Source: Elysia marginata | Taxonomy: Eukaryota; Mollusca; Gastropoda; Plakobranchidae | Direction: 5' to 3' | Length of the DNA: 27,635 bases | Assembly: GCA_019649035.1 (NCBI GenBank) | Contig: BMAT01013534.1 | Span: 231,485-259,119 of the forward strand | Part shown: positions 22,456 through 27,635 of the stretch, in pieces | Position numbering within the stretch: position 1 is the first letter of the stretch | Layout of the letters: every line of letters begins with the position of its first letter | Position numbers and translations under genes: made by a program | Notes under the pieces: model-generated | Told to the model about the DNA's origin: nothing | Databases searched by the model: none | Seen by the model: only the letters and a program-made list of their open reading frames with translations

Positions 22456-25400
22456 AGAGATCATTACTTATTTGCTTTAACTCTTCACCTACTTAAGGCT
22501 TCTTGTCTTAAATGAGATTTTATAGACTTAATGCTCAAATCATCTCTCATGAATTTTTCATATATGATTTCACAAAAGCAACAAAAATACATGGATCAAA
22601 GTTGCAGGTTATGTGCAACAAACTAGCTCAGGTAGTTATACAAATGGAGGCCTCTATTTTCAACTGATTTAAAAAATGTTTTTCTTTAACAACATTGCAG
22701 ACAACAAATCCCTAAAAATATCGTTATAAAAATTGCGTAACCACAAAAACAAACCTGTTCATATGTTGCTACCAAAAGAGCTCCTTTATATCTCCCAAAG
22801 TTTTACTACATCTTAGAATTAAAATGTAACATCTCATTATATCTCCCAAAGTTTTAATACATCTTAGAACTAAAATGCAACATATTTAAAAACATATATG
22901 GTGACCAATGTACACAAGGCACATTGTGTTTTATAACCAGGCTTGATAACCTTCACAAACTAATGTCCAACTCATGTTGTAGATTTGAAATAAAGAATGC
23001 CTTGATGTAAAGTAAGGCTCAAGCCCAGATACAAAATCTTAAGAAGTGGCTATCACTTTTGTAACACATACAAATAGCATAAATTTAGTAAATCTTTTCA
23101 AGAAAACCAAAAAAATTGCATAAAATTATCTGACGTACCAAACAGGAAATACAACGCATAAAAGTACTTGAGCACACCAAGAGCTTGCCAGGAACAGGAC
23201 AGCACAAGGTTGGAGAGCTCTCCTCTGATTTGGGCTATTTTATATTTCTAAAGATAAACATTATACAAAGCTTTAAATTATATGTTAAGGAAGAAACAAG
23301 TGTAAAGTATCTGCCATCTTTATTCATCTACCAGAAAGTCCTCAATTTTTTTTCAAGTGTTTTCTTTTTAATCCATAAAAGGTGAATAAAAGTAATTTTT
23401 TGGGGGGATGCACTAATGACCTTCAACTTATGGCTAAGGGACTTGGATAAAAACTAAAATATATTCACACTATGCAACACACAATGACTCAGTATTAACC
23501 CAAGATTTGTTTCAGAGCTAAGTCTATAGATATTTTTCAGCCCAACTTGGAGATAAAAACTTAATAAGTTCATTTTTAAGTAATAAGAGATTGACCTCCT
23601 GCCTTATGCACTAAATTTGTATTTATTTAAAATAATTTTGGCAGAACTATGATTGTTGAGCTTACTTGCACATGTGGAAAGGCCAAGTAATGGTTTCTCT
23701 TATGAAAAAAATTGATGTAAAATGCCAGGCCAGTGCCTATCCCGCTCAGAACCAGGAACAGGTGATGTTCATTCAGAACAATTCTCGCGCTGTAAAATTT
23801 GAAAGACATTGATAGATCAAAATATTATTTAAAAAAAACAACTAAAAATGGGGAGAGGATACAAAAAGTAAGACGACAAAACAAAAGTGATACATCTCCA
23901 AAAAAACAAAACAAAAAAAAACAAAAAAAAAACTTTCCCTGTTTAACATTAATTTGCTTTAGAAAGCATCATAATAGAACCTTTAAAGATTTTTTATCAC
24001 ATAAACATGAAAACCAAAACTCCAAAACAAAGCCAAACTAGGATAGTGAAAGTCAATCAAAATGTTCTTATATCAAGGGTTCACTTGTATGTAAGTGAGA
24101 AAAGAATAAGAATTCGACTGTATAACAAACTTGCAAAAAGATTCATGAAAAAACTCCATCATTATTAAATCTATAAAAACCAAATATTTACTAAGTCTCC
24201 GTCTCATCCAAGAGTGAGAGAGAGTGGAACTGTTCTCCACTTAGCCTTGACAGGGCCCATGACGACACAGTCCCAGCCAAAGTGCAAACGACCAGCAAAG
24301 GAAGGCGAGCCCACTTGAGCAGTCCTAAAGCAAGGGCAACCTGACTGGTCTCAATATCAGGAATAACTGAAGGAAATATTATGAATTTACCGCATGAATG
24401 TTCTGTCAGTGTCACAAGGTCTTTTTTTCCTAAAAAATATATAAGTATGCAAAAGAAACAGAGCCGATGTTTCCTTGTTTGCTATTTTTTTTAAACTAAA
24501 AAGGTAATCATTTCATTTTTAAAGCACTTTAGAGCTTAACCAATGCAGAATGCAAGGATGCCACTCAAATTTTCTAAAATTAACTCAATGACTGAAAATC
24601 CTAGCAATATGTTAAAAGTATACAAAATGAAAATGTAATTTAGGGGCACTGATCTTTTATTATAAATCTTGTTCAAATTAGTCTATTCATTTAGCTTTTA
24701 AAGCTAAAAAAGAAAACAATAGCATCCCCGAGAATGGATTCTTTTTTGTCAGTTGAATAAATAAAATATTAAATAAATGCAGAACAATTGGTAACCAAAT
24801 GATTTTCATTTGTTAGCTCGGACTTTTGAAGCCAGGGCATAACTGTGGAGCCTATGAACTTAAAAACAAACAAAAAAAGTGAGGGGGAAGGGGGCAAGTA
24901 AAACTTACCTGTAAAATGTGGTAAAGAGAACCATGTCACAACCACTATGCAAGCACTGCTAACACCAAGTGAAAACCAAACTTGTAGGGAAAACACAGAC
25001 GTTATGAACCCTGCAATAAACATTAGAAAATCAATATATAGTCTTTCAATTTGTTAAACTTTGAACTCAAATTGGTATTTAATGAAGGAATACTATAATA
25101 ATACATGTATTTATACATGTATCAAATTGATGCAGAGTTGCACGCAATCTTCAGTAACGACTTTCTAAACAAAATTTAACTAAAAAAAAACAAGATAGTA
25201 TTTCAATTCAATTAATTTTGAACTCAAATTGATATTTGATGAAGGCATATAAGTATAATAATAATAATTATACATGTATCAAACTGATGCAGAGTTGCAT
25301 ACCACCTTCCGTAATGACTTTCTAAACAAAATTTAACAAAGAAAGGGTTGTTTTTCAAGACTAGCTTATAACTTATAATAAAATATTCTATTCCAATATC

Positions 25401-26962
25401 CTAATCTGGTATTTTTATGATTTGCCTTTTACAAGAAAGGAATCATTTTGGTATGGATTGCCATGATTTAACCTCTTAAACTTCAAAATATTCTTAAACA
25501 TCCTATAATATTAAACTGAGTATACTAACAAAATGATCTAGGCACAATTAAAGATGAAGAACCTTAGTTGACTGTTTAGATCATCATAATGAGGTTTGAA
25601 CAGTTTACAAATCTGTCAACAAATTTTTTGAGGTTGTGTCAGAGGGTTACCAGTCTGATGTTTATTGAGGTGGACATACTATTTTCAGAAACAAAATGAT
25701 CAGATGTTAAGCATAATTTTGTTCAACTACTGGGTTCCTGATGCATCAAATGATTAATTTTCAATGAACTTACTGGAAGGATTTCCACACTGTGACAGCC
25801 ACCCTAGCTAAGCTTAAATTTCATGGTAACAAATTCTATCTAATTTTTTAAGGAAATAAAGGTTAGGCCTACTGTGCAATGAGACACATTATTTTTAATG
25901 GTAAAAAAAATTACTGACAAAATGAAGGGTCATGCAGAGTGATTTTGAACTAAAATAAGTAGTAAATAATTAATAAATTTATGCCAATTTACCCAAAGAA
26001 AATATATAAAGCAATGGCCATGACTCAAAATCTGACAGTTGAGATCATGCAGAAATATGTCCGCTATAATTAAGCATAGATGGAACTATGTTTTTTTATT
26101 AATCTGAAAGGTCTTTTCCCCTAAATATAACGGAATAAATAATGGAGGCAGCCACTGCGCAATCAAATGAGTGAAATATTTTAAAGGTATGAAATTAGCA
26201 GTGGAGAGAAGTAGGCTTTTTAGTGGAAATGCCCGAAATGTCTGCCCTTAGTATGATTCGAACCTTCGACTTATAGATGCTTCGGCACCCACCGCCTTGC
26301 CACTTAGAGAAACATAGCTTAAACCATGTCGCCACTACGCTCCTTAAATAAAAGGAGTTTCATGGCAAAGGTCCTTGCCTAGCCTCTCTAAGCGACTCGC
26401 TTACTTGAACGGGAAGATCATATGAGAATCATATGAAGAAACAAGTCTAAATTAGATCCTCATATGATTCTCTTAACATTATAGAGCAATTAGTTACGTA
26501 GTTACGGAATATACTCCAATATAGTATAAAAGACTTACAAAACAAAGTTATTGTCATTGTTATAACTGAAAATAATTTGAGCCTGCATTAATATTTATAA
26601 ATCAAAGGGTCCCAGTCTTTTGTGAAAGCCTCAACGAAATTTTAAACTTTAAAATCGAAGTTTAATTTTTCGAAAAATAATCAGAATATCATTATTATTT
26701 GGCAACTATAAACTTCACAAAGTATGGTTGACTTTACTGCTTGTTATTTTCAAATAAAAGTACCTTTTCATTCACACAAACAACACAAAGATATATCTAA
26801 AGACTTTTTCTATGATCCAAGGAAAAAGCTATGAATCTTACCATTCAACCATTCAAGAGGGTGAAGGAATGAGGCACTTGATAAAAGGAGAAAAATAGCC
26901 ATGACGACTGAAAAACACAGCACAGACCAGCATATACTAGCCAGACTTCTCCAAAAACAGAC
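10124..26962 (-). CDS. NDC1: NDC1 transmembrane nucleoporin gene, partial at 5' end (15 coding exons)
   Basis: NDC1 (TMEM48) is a multi-pass protein of the pore membrane domain of the nuclear envelope. It anchors the nuclear pore complex and binds soluble nucleoporins through its C-terminal half. I joined exons by GT/AG borders: 26962-26842, 25010-24909, 24366-24192, 23789-23666, 23247-23139, 22040-21992, 20047-19912, 18789-18697, 16781-16547, 16142-16092, 15266-15220, 13887-13773, 12158-12058, 11289-11135, 10187-10124. They total 1677 nt, 558 codons plus stop, with no internal stop and consistent phases. Residues 1-272 hold six membrane segments; SLSQPGGHP lies near residue 327; residues about 415-558 form the conserved C-terminal domain (TEDKYGVVQTMLP near 461). 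The human protein is 674 residues; the missing length is the first exon and a much shorter middle linker. The first exon and promoter are not seen here. Confidence 0.93.
10188..11134 (-). other. NDC1 intron, no additional feature
   Basis: AT-rich intron between the last two coding exons. A plus-strand open frame at 10613-10894 lacks any recognisable domain. Several A and T runs; no transposon recognised. Confidence 0.6.
11135..11289 (-). CDS. NDC1: NDC1 exon, C-terminal domain (helix rich)
   Basis: 155 nt, enters in phase 0 after TTTATTTTAAG and leaves in phase 2 at AG|GTAAGA. Encodes LEKHLKL at the start and SSIYRIVNTYRNHL at the end, aligned with the VDKYFKLP and LKTAIYRITTTFGEHL segments of vertebrate NDC1. 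Confidence 0.93.
11290..12057 (-). other. NDC1 intron, no additional feature
   Basis: AT-rich intron. No exon-like frame with matching splice phase and no recognisable repeat. Confidence 0.6.
12058..12158 (-). CDS. NDC1: NDC1 exon with the most conserved C-terminal motif
   Basis: 101 nt, phase 1 in, phase 0 out (GAG|GTAATT). Encodes LSEVASKAYTEDKYGVVQ followed by TMLPAIIGTLLDFHE. The TED+(F/Y)GVVQT-LPAI-NTLL pattern is diagnostic of the NDC1 family and is the strongest single match in the window. Confidence 0.96.
12863..12973. repeat. Perfect 18-bp inverted repeat, possible tiny foldback/MITE
   Basis: ACACTACTAACAGTAAAT at 12863-12880 is the exact complement of 12956-12973, with a 75-nt spacer. 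If the first TA (12862-12863) is a target site, the element would start at CACTACT. The right flank reads TG rather than TA, so the target duplication is not intact. It lies in an NDC1 intron and has no coding capacity. Confidence 0.7.
13301..13736. mobile_element. MITE, pogo/Tigger-like, split by a SINE
   Basis: Begins CAGTCGAGTCC after TA (13299-13300) and ends CTGGACCG before TA (13737-13738). The two halves (13301-13389 and about 13636-13736) match, in order, the left and right halves of the MITE at 5921-6093. Removing the SINE and one copy of its 13-bp duplication leaves 177 bp, close to the 173 bp of the other copy. It lies in the NDC1 intron between the exons at 12158 and 13773. Confidence 0.7.
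13390..13635 (+). mobile_element. tRNA-derived SINE with perfect target duplication
   Basis: 246 bp. The 5' part has RNA polymerase III promoter boxes: A box at 13401-13419 (TAGCTCAGTTAGTAGTGGC) and B box at 13445-13454 (GGTTCGAAAC). GGGGCCTGG at 13391-13399 pairs with CCAGGCCCC at 13470-13478. The tail is AT-rich and ends near CAATCA. ATCCGTCTTTGGT is present at 13377-13389 and again at 13636-13648, a perfect 13-bp target-site duplication as made by LINE-machinery insertion. It does not fold as a proper tRNA, so it is a SINE, not a tRNA gene. Confidence 0.9.
13773..13887 (-). CDS. NDC1: NDC1 exon, start of the C-terminal domain
   Basis: 115 nt, phase 0 in (CTATCTCCACAG), phase 1 out (G|GTAAGG). 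Encodes IFNLVKGLPFISQVL and ends FSSCQPQIWAVEG, matching the FSDAQMHIWALEG stretch of vertebrate NDC1. The membrane-free C-terminal half begins here. Confidence 0.94.
14097..14691. mobile_element. Non-autonomous pogo/Tigger-like DNA transposon
   Basis: Left end CAGTCAAACATAG follows TA (14095-14096); the right end is the complement, GGTTTGACTG at 14682-14691. Just inside the right end ACAGGTGGTC-like units recur about every 18-20 bp (14644-14685). Related elements with CAGTCAAACCTGTC ends and repeated GGTGGTC units are common in marine invertebrates. The right flank is AA, so that target copy has changed. The interior (about 595 bp) has an open frame 14318-14599 on the plus strand with no recognised domain. 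It lies in the NDC1 intron between 13888 and 15219. Confidence 0.65.
15220..15266 (-). CDS. NDC1: NDC1 exon in the central linker
   Basis: 47 nt, between TCTCTTTTCACAG and AATAAG|GTGAGA, both strong. Phase 1 in and phase 0 out, exactly what the flanking exons need. Encodes a polar, Gln/Asn-rich stretch (NNQNELQQQNK), as expected of the poorly conserved linker; hence identity rests on splice sites and phase rather than similarity. Confidence 0.75.
15525..15553. other. Poly-T run and 7-base assembly gap
   Basis: A run of over 20 T ends in N at 15547-15553. The gap lies in an NDC1 intron and touches no exon I placed. A longer homopolymer or a retro-element tail may be collapsed here. Confidence 0.95.
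16092..16142 (-). CDS. NDC1: Possible NDC1 linker exon, symmetric 51-nt cassette
   Basis: 51 nt between AATTTTTCAG and ACAG|GTATAC, entering and leaving in phase 1. Encodes a polar stretch (NNHQNIFYRGKEVQDT) without a family motif. Because the neighbouring exons also join directly in phase 1, it could be constitutive, alternatively spliced or a false exon. The acceptor has a good pyrimidine tract. Confidence 0.5.
16547..16781 (-). CDS. NDC1: NDC1 exon with the SLSQPGGHP signature
   Basis: 235 nt, phase 0 in (CTTTCTGGTTGTAG), phase 1 out at GCAA|GTGAGA. Encodes HLALLDFCTLARCC, then RRLQLLSLSQPGGHPRTW, matching the YLALQDL...RR-EVFSLSQPGGHP-NW block of vertebrate NDC1 at the membrane-domain/linker border. 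The last third is Ser/Glu-rich linker. The frame stays open past the donor to 16479, so read-through is conceivable but the GTGAGA donor is strong. Confidence 0.95.
17257..18388 (-). pseudogene. Mariner transposase (D,D34D), multiply disrupted
   Basis: From the Met at 18386-18388 (MEFTKENMRFYIF) it shows the N-terminal helix-turn-helix with SYQTVCSWIMEFNEG, the linker motif WIPRLLT, and the catalytic blocks TGDETW (Asp at 17910-17912), HDNAGPH (Asp at 17626-17628) and YSPDLAPCD (Asp at 17521-17523). The second and third Asp are separated by exactly 34 residues, the mariner hallmark. Lesions: TAA at 18224-18226, a frame change near 18180, another near 17890-17905, and TAG at 17515-17517 where relatives have the Trp of CDFWLFP. 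The frame runs into the left terminus, so the native stop also seems lost. All three catalytic Asp codons survive although the gene is dead. Confidence 0.93.
17257..18582 (-). mobile_element. Mariner transposon, full-length but dead
   Basis: 1326 bp bounded by inverted ends CGAGGGTGGATCA (first 13 bp identical, similarity continuing for about 27 bp) and TA target duplications at 17255-17256 and 18583-18584. It contains one transposase gene on the minus strand with several inactivating lesions. Length, ends and TA target are those of Tc1/mariner elements. Confidence 0.93.
18697..18789 (-). CDS. NDC1: NDC1 exon after the sixth membrane segment
   Basis: 93 nt, phase 0 at both ends (TCTCTTTTTTAG / CTACAG|GTATGA). 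Encodes PLVFPVVSDLDYKKDKRLSE then ALACNYCPLLQ, matching the HVFPVQ...LP-VL block of vertebrate NDC1. Confidence 0.92.
18790..19911 (-). other. NDC1 intron, TCTAG-rich patch only
   Basis: AT-rich. Between about 19240 and 19330 the word TCTAG/CTAGA and AGATCTA recur, a local composition quirk. Open frames at 19338-19529 and 19430-19639 overlap on opposite strands and show no domain. Confidence 0.6.
19912..20047 (-). CDS. NDC1: NDC1 exon encoding the sixth membrane segment
   Basis: 136 nt, phase 2 in (TTTTTTCTAACAG), phase 0 out (GAA|GTAAGT). Encodes EVPINSIRGMLSLTLFWQ, then TFLCVTCLTLAWSLASSIV and RVFHTE. It matches [21 protein letters not shown] and the IYATE end of vertebrate NDC1 and completes the membrane domain. 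Confidence 0.94.
20769..20895. repeat. Spaced TCGGGCGA-type motif, including a 44-bp-period pair
   Basis: TCGGGCGA occurs near 20768, 20827 and 20871; the last two lie in a direct repeat of period 44 (ATCGGGCGAtgACGGGCG versus ATCGGGCGAcgATGGGCG), each followed by TA.AGG or TACAGG. The stretch is GC-richer than its intron. Origin unknown; possibly part of an unrecognised repeat element. Confidence 0.6.
21338..21603 (-). mobile_element. tRNA-derived SINE
   Basis: On the minus strand it begins GGGGTGAGCAGTGGCGCAAT, giving an A box (TGGCGCAATCGGTAGGGC) and a B box in GGGTTCGATACCC (21537-21549). The body contains AATGGCAAACTACCTCAC and the 3' end reads back to AAAGGTAAAGGTA on the plus strand. 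The tRNA-like head lacks the pairing of a working tRNA at its 3' part. No clear target duplication was found. It lies in the NDC1 intron between the exons at 20047 and 21992. Confidence 0.85.
21992..22040 (-). CDS. NDC1: NDC1 short exon before the sixth membrane segment
   Basis: 49 nt, phase 1 in (CTCAAACCACAG), phase 2 out at a consensus donor GAAAA|GTGAGT. Encodes SLPKSWIEDSFKMSE, matching YIPKAWISTAMNLHIDE in vertebrate NDC1. The pyrimidine tract is weak. The donor choice is fixed by the phase of the next exon at 20047. Confidence 0.9.
22417..22460. repeat. GA microsatellite
   Basis: About 16 uninterrupted GA/AG units followed by an interrupted AATGAGAGAGA tail, in an NDC1 intron. Confidence 0.95.
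22787..22886. repeat. Tandem duplication, 51-bp period
   Basis: TATATCTCCCAAAGTTTTA starts at 22787 and again at 22838, with the rest of each unit (ACATCTTAGAA, TAAAATG, AACAT) also matching. Few differences, so a fairly recent local duplication. Intronic. Confidence 0.9.
23139..23247 (-). CDS. NDC1: NDC1 exon, fifth membrane-segment region
   Basis: 109 nt, phase 0 in (TTTATCTTTAG), phase 1 out (G|GTACGT). Encodes KYKIAQIRGELSNLV at the start and ALGVLKYFYALYFLFG at the end, matching QYKFLRFRRSLLLLV...FCILYYFLG of vertebrate NDC1. Confidence 0.92.
23666..23789 (-). CDS. NDC1: NDC1 exon, fourth membrane segment
   Basis: 124 nt, phase 2 in (AAATTTTACAG), phase 0 out (CAA|GTAAGC). Encodes NEHHLFLVLSGIGTGLAFYI and ends HYLAFPHVQ, matching [20 protein letters not shown] and the Y-PFP-IQ motif of vertebrate NDC1. 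Confidence 0.95.
24192..24366 (-). CDS. NDC1: NDC1 exon, third membrane segment
   Basis: 175 nt, phase 1 in (ATTTCCTTCAG), phase 2 out (CTTA|GTAAAT). Encodes VIPDIETSQVALALGLLKWA, then a hydrophobic helix (PLLVVCTLAGTVSSWALS) and a Ser/Leu-rich luminal-like loop. The position and pattern match the IPCSRLALIGKII...AAMGMVMAWC region of vertebrates. The donor is less perfect than the others but is required by phase. Confidence 0.88.
24909..25010 (-). CDS. NDC1: NDC1 exon, second membrane segment
   Basis: 102 nt, phase 1 at both ends (TTTATTGCAG / ACAG|GTAAGT). Encodes FITSVFSLQVWFSLGVSSAC then IVVVTWFSLPHFT, a single strongly hydrophobic helix, as in the second membrane segment of NDC1. Confidence 0.9.
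25041..25340. repeat. Tandem duplication, 157-bp period
   Basis: Unit 25041-25197 is repeated from 25198 to about 25340. The best-preserved part is 25061-25180 versus 25218-25337: TTGAACTCAAATTG at the start, TATACATGTATCAAA and TGATGCAGAGTTGCA in the middle, CTTTCTAAACAAAATTTAAC at the end. It lies in the intron between the first two exons found here, directly upstream of an acceptor at 25011. Confidence 0.92.
26220..26345 (-). mobile_element. tRNA-like SINE fragment
   Basis: On the minus strand a B-box-like GGTTCGAATC lies at 26255-26264, preceded by an A-box-like AAGTGGCAAGGCGGTGGG (about 26289-26306) and TATAAGTCGAA in the anticodon-arm position. A second A-box-like word, TAGTGGCGACATGG, lies further 5'. 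No proper acceptor stem, so a tRNA-derived retroelement rather than a tRNA gene. Ends are uncertain. Confidence 0.5.
26424..26472. repeat. Perfect 13-bp inverted repeat
   Basis: GAGAATCATATGA at 26424-26436 pairs exactly with TCATATGATTCTC at 26460-26472 across 23 nt. CATATGA occurs a third time immediately upstream. Intronic; possibly a decayed foldback element. Confidence 0.7.
26842..26962 (-). CDS. NDC1: NDC1 exon, first membrane segment (first exon found)
   Basis: 121 nt, phase 0 in (TTTTTTCACTCCACAG), phase 1 out (G|GTAAGA). Encodes WRSLASICWSVLCFSVV, then a hydrophobic run and FLHPLEWLNG, matching WRIVASIVWSVLFLP...LFHPIQWL of vertebrate NDC1. It has an intron acceptor rather than a start codon at its 5' edge, so at least one upstream coding exon exists. 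Confidence 0.94.
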
Positions 26963-27635
26963 CTGTGGAGTGAAAAAAAAAAGATCCAAAACTTGCATAA
27001 TTTAATTCATAACTATCCAGAAAGGAAGATTTGCTGCTTACTTTGACTTTGAGTCCAATTCAAGGCAGTTATTAATTATTAGATCTACTACACAGATAAA
27101 GCTGGTTAAGCTTTGGGAAGGATTTCTGCAGAGGGAACCCACTGTAAACTGTAGGGAAAGGAAAAAAAAAGAAGTCTTCGTTTATTATTCTTATTGTCTT
27201 ATCATTGATCAGTTATCTTATTGTTTCTGCAGACCTGGAAGCCTTTGATGCCTAAAATCTCGGGTCAAACCATGCAAACCTCTGACCTGGAGCTGCAACA
27301 TGTGTTGTACACAAAAACGGTCCCCAGAATATTGAAAAATCCTTGGTAGGAACAGATTTCAATTGACTTTAATAAAATCATTATATTTATAAAACAATCT
27401 AGCTTTGTCACTTGGATAAACCTTCAAGCACCACAGTAAGTATAACATTGTTTTTATTTTGATTAATAGTGACTCCTATGTGCGGAGATGCTCCCAAATT
27501 TGGTAGTCCAGTCTTGTTTGACCTTCACAAAAAGAACGAAAAAAATATTTGGAAAAACCAATGGATCTAATTTAGACTTGTTTCTTATTTATAATATGAG
27601 GCATTCCCAAAAGTTGGTCCATGAAACATGGACAT
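26963..27635 (-). other. NDC1 5' intron sequence; first exon not found
   Basis: AT-rich DNA continuing to the window edge. One ATG followed after four codons by a phase-0 CAG|GTCAGA donor occurs at 27287-27301, but the peptide is too short and unlike the family to accept. At the far edge 27617-27633 is a hairpin (GTCCATG AAA CATGGAC) next to CCCAAAAGTTGGTCC, which resembles a Tc1/mariner terminus. Confidence 0.5.

Noticed and set aside
22787..25340. Regularly repeated units that might suggest a CRISPR-like array
   Set aside because: These are simple two-copy tandem duplications without short repeats and unique spacers, in a eukaryotic intron.
27287..27301. ATG TTG CAG CTC CAG followed by GTCAGA as a candidate first NDC1 exon
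   Set aside because: Phase fits, but five residues are far fewer than in relatives and the sequence has no family similarity. No promoter evidence.

Overview
The window is nuclear DNA of an animal. It is AT-rich, with long introns that have GT/AG borders, short exons, and transposon remnants of several classes. Local habits (TAGGCCTA and ACATGTAC-type words, TCTAG-rich patches, tRNA-derived SINEs with an AAAGGTAAAGGTA end, TA-flanked MITEs) suggest a marine lophotrochozoan, most likely a mollusc, possibly a gastropod. The taxon is an inference; the eukaryotic nature is plain. No bacterial, viral or CRISPR features were seen.

One host gene is recognisable: NDC1 (TMEM48), the multi-pass transmembrane nucleoporin that anchors the nuclear pore complex in the pore membrane. 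It lies on the minus strand over about 17 kb. I placed 15 coding exons from 26962 down to the stop codon at 10124. All splice phases agree, and together they give 558 codons plus stop. The first coding exon (start codon, roughly 20 residues in relatives) was not found and probably lies beyond the right edge. The exons carry six N-terminal membrane segments, the SLSQPGGHP signature, a short linker and the conserved C-terminal helical domain.

Left of the gene (1-9200) is repeat-rich intergenic DNA: a dead non-LTR retrotransposon fragment with a GAT-repeat tail (about 190-1265), long AT-rich DNA without a recognisable gene (1266-5920), a small MITE (5921-6093), and a nearly full-length Tigger/pogo DNA transposon (6241-9187). 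The Tigger has TA target duplications, a frameshifted transposase with one catalytic Asp replaced by Gly, a C-terminal PCNA-binding-like motif, repeated palindromic subterminal sites and a GC-rich 47-bp minisatellite. It ends just past the probable NDC1 polyadenylation site.

Inside the NDC1 introns are a MITE split by a SINE with a perfect 13-bp target duplication, a second pogo-like MITE, a dead 1.3-kb mariner that keeps its D,D34D triad codons, two more tRNA-like SINEs, a perfect 18-bp inverted repeat, 51-bp and 157-bp tandem duplications, a GA microsatellite and a 7-base N gap beside a poly-T run. I found no convincing novel system. The notable points are the Tigger architecture, the nested insertions, and a phase-symmetric 51-nt NDC1 linker exon.
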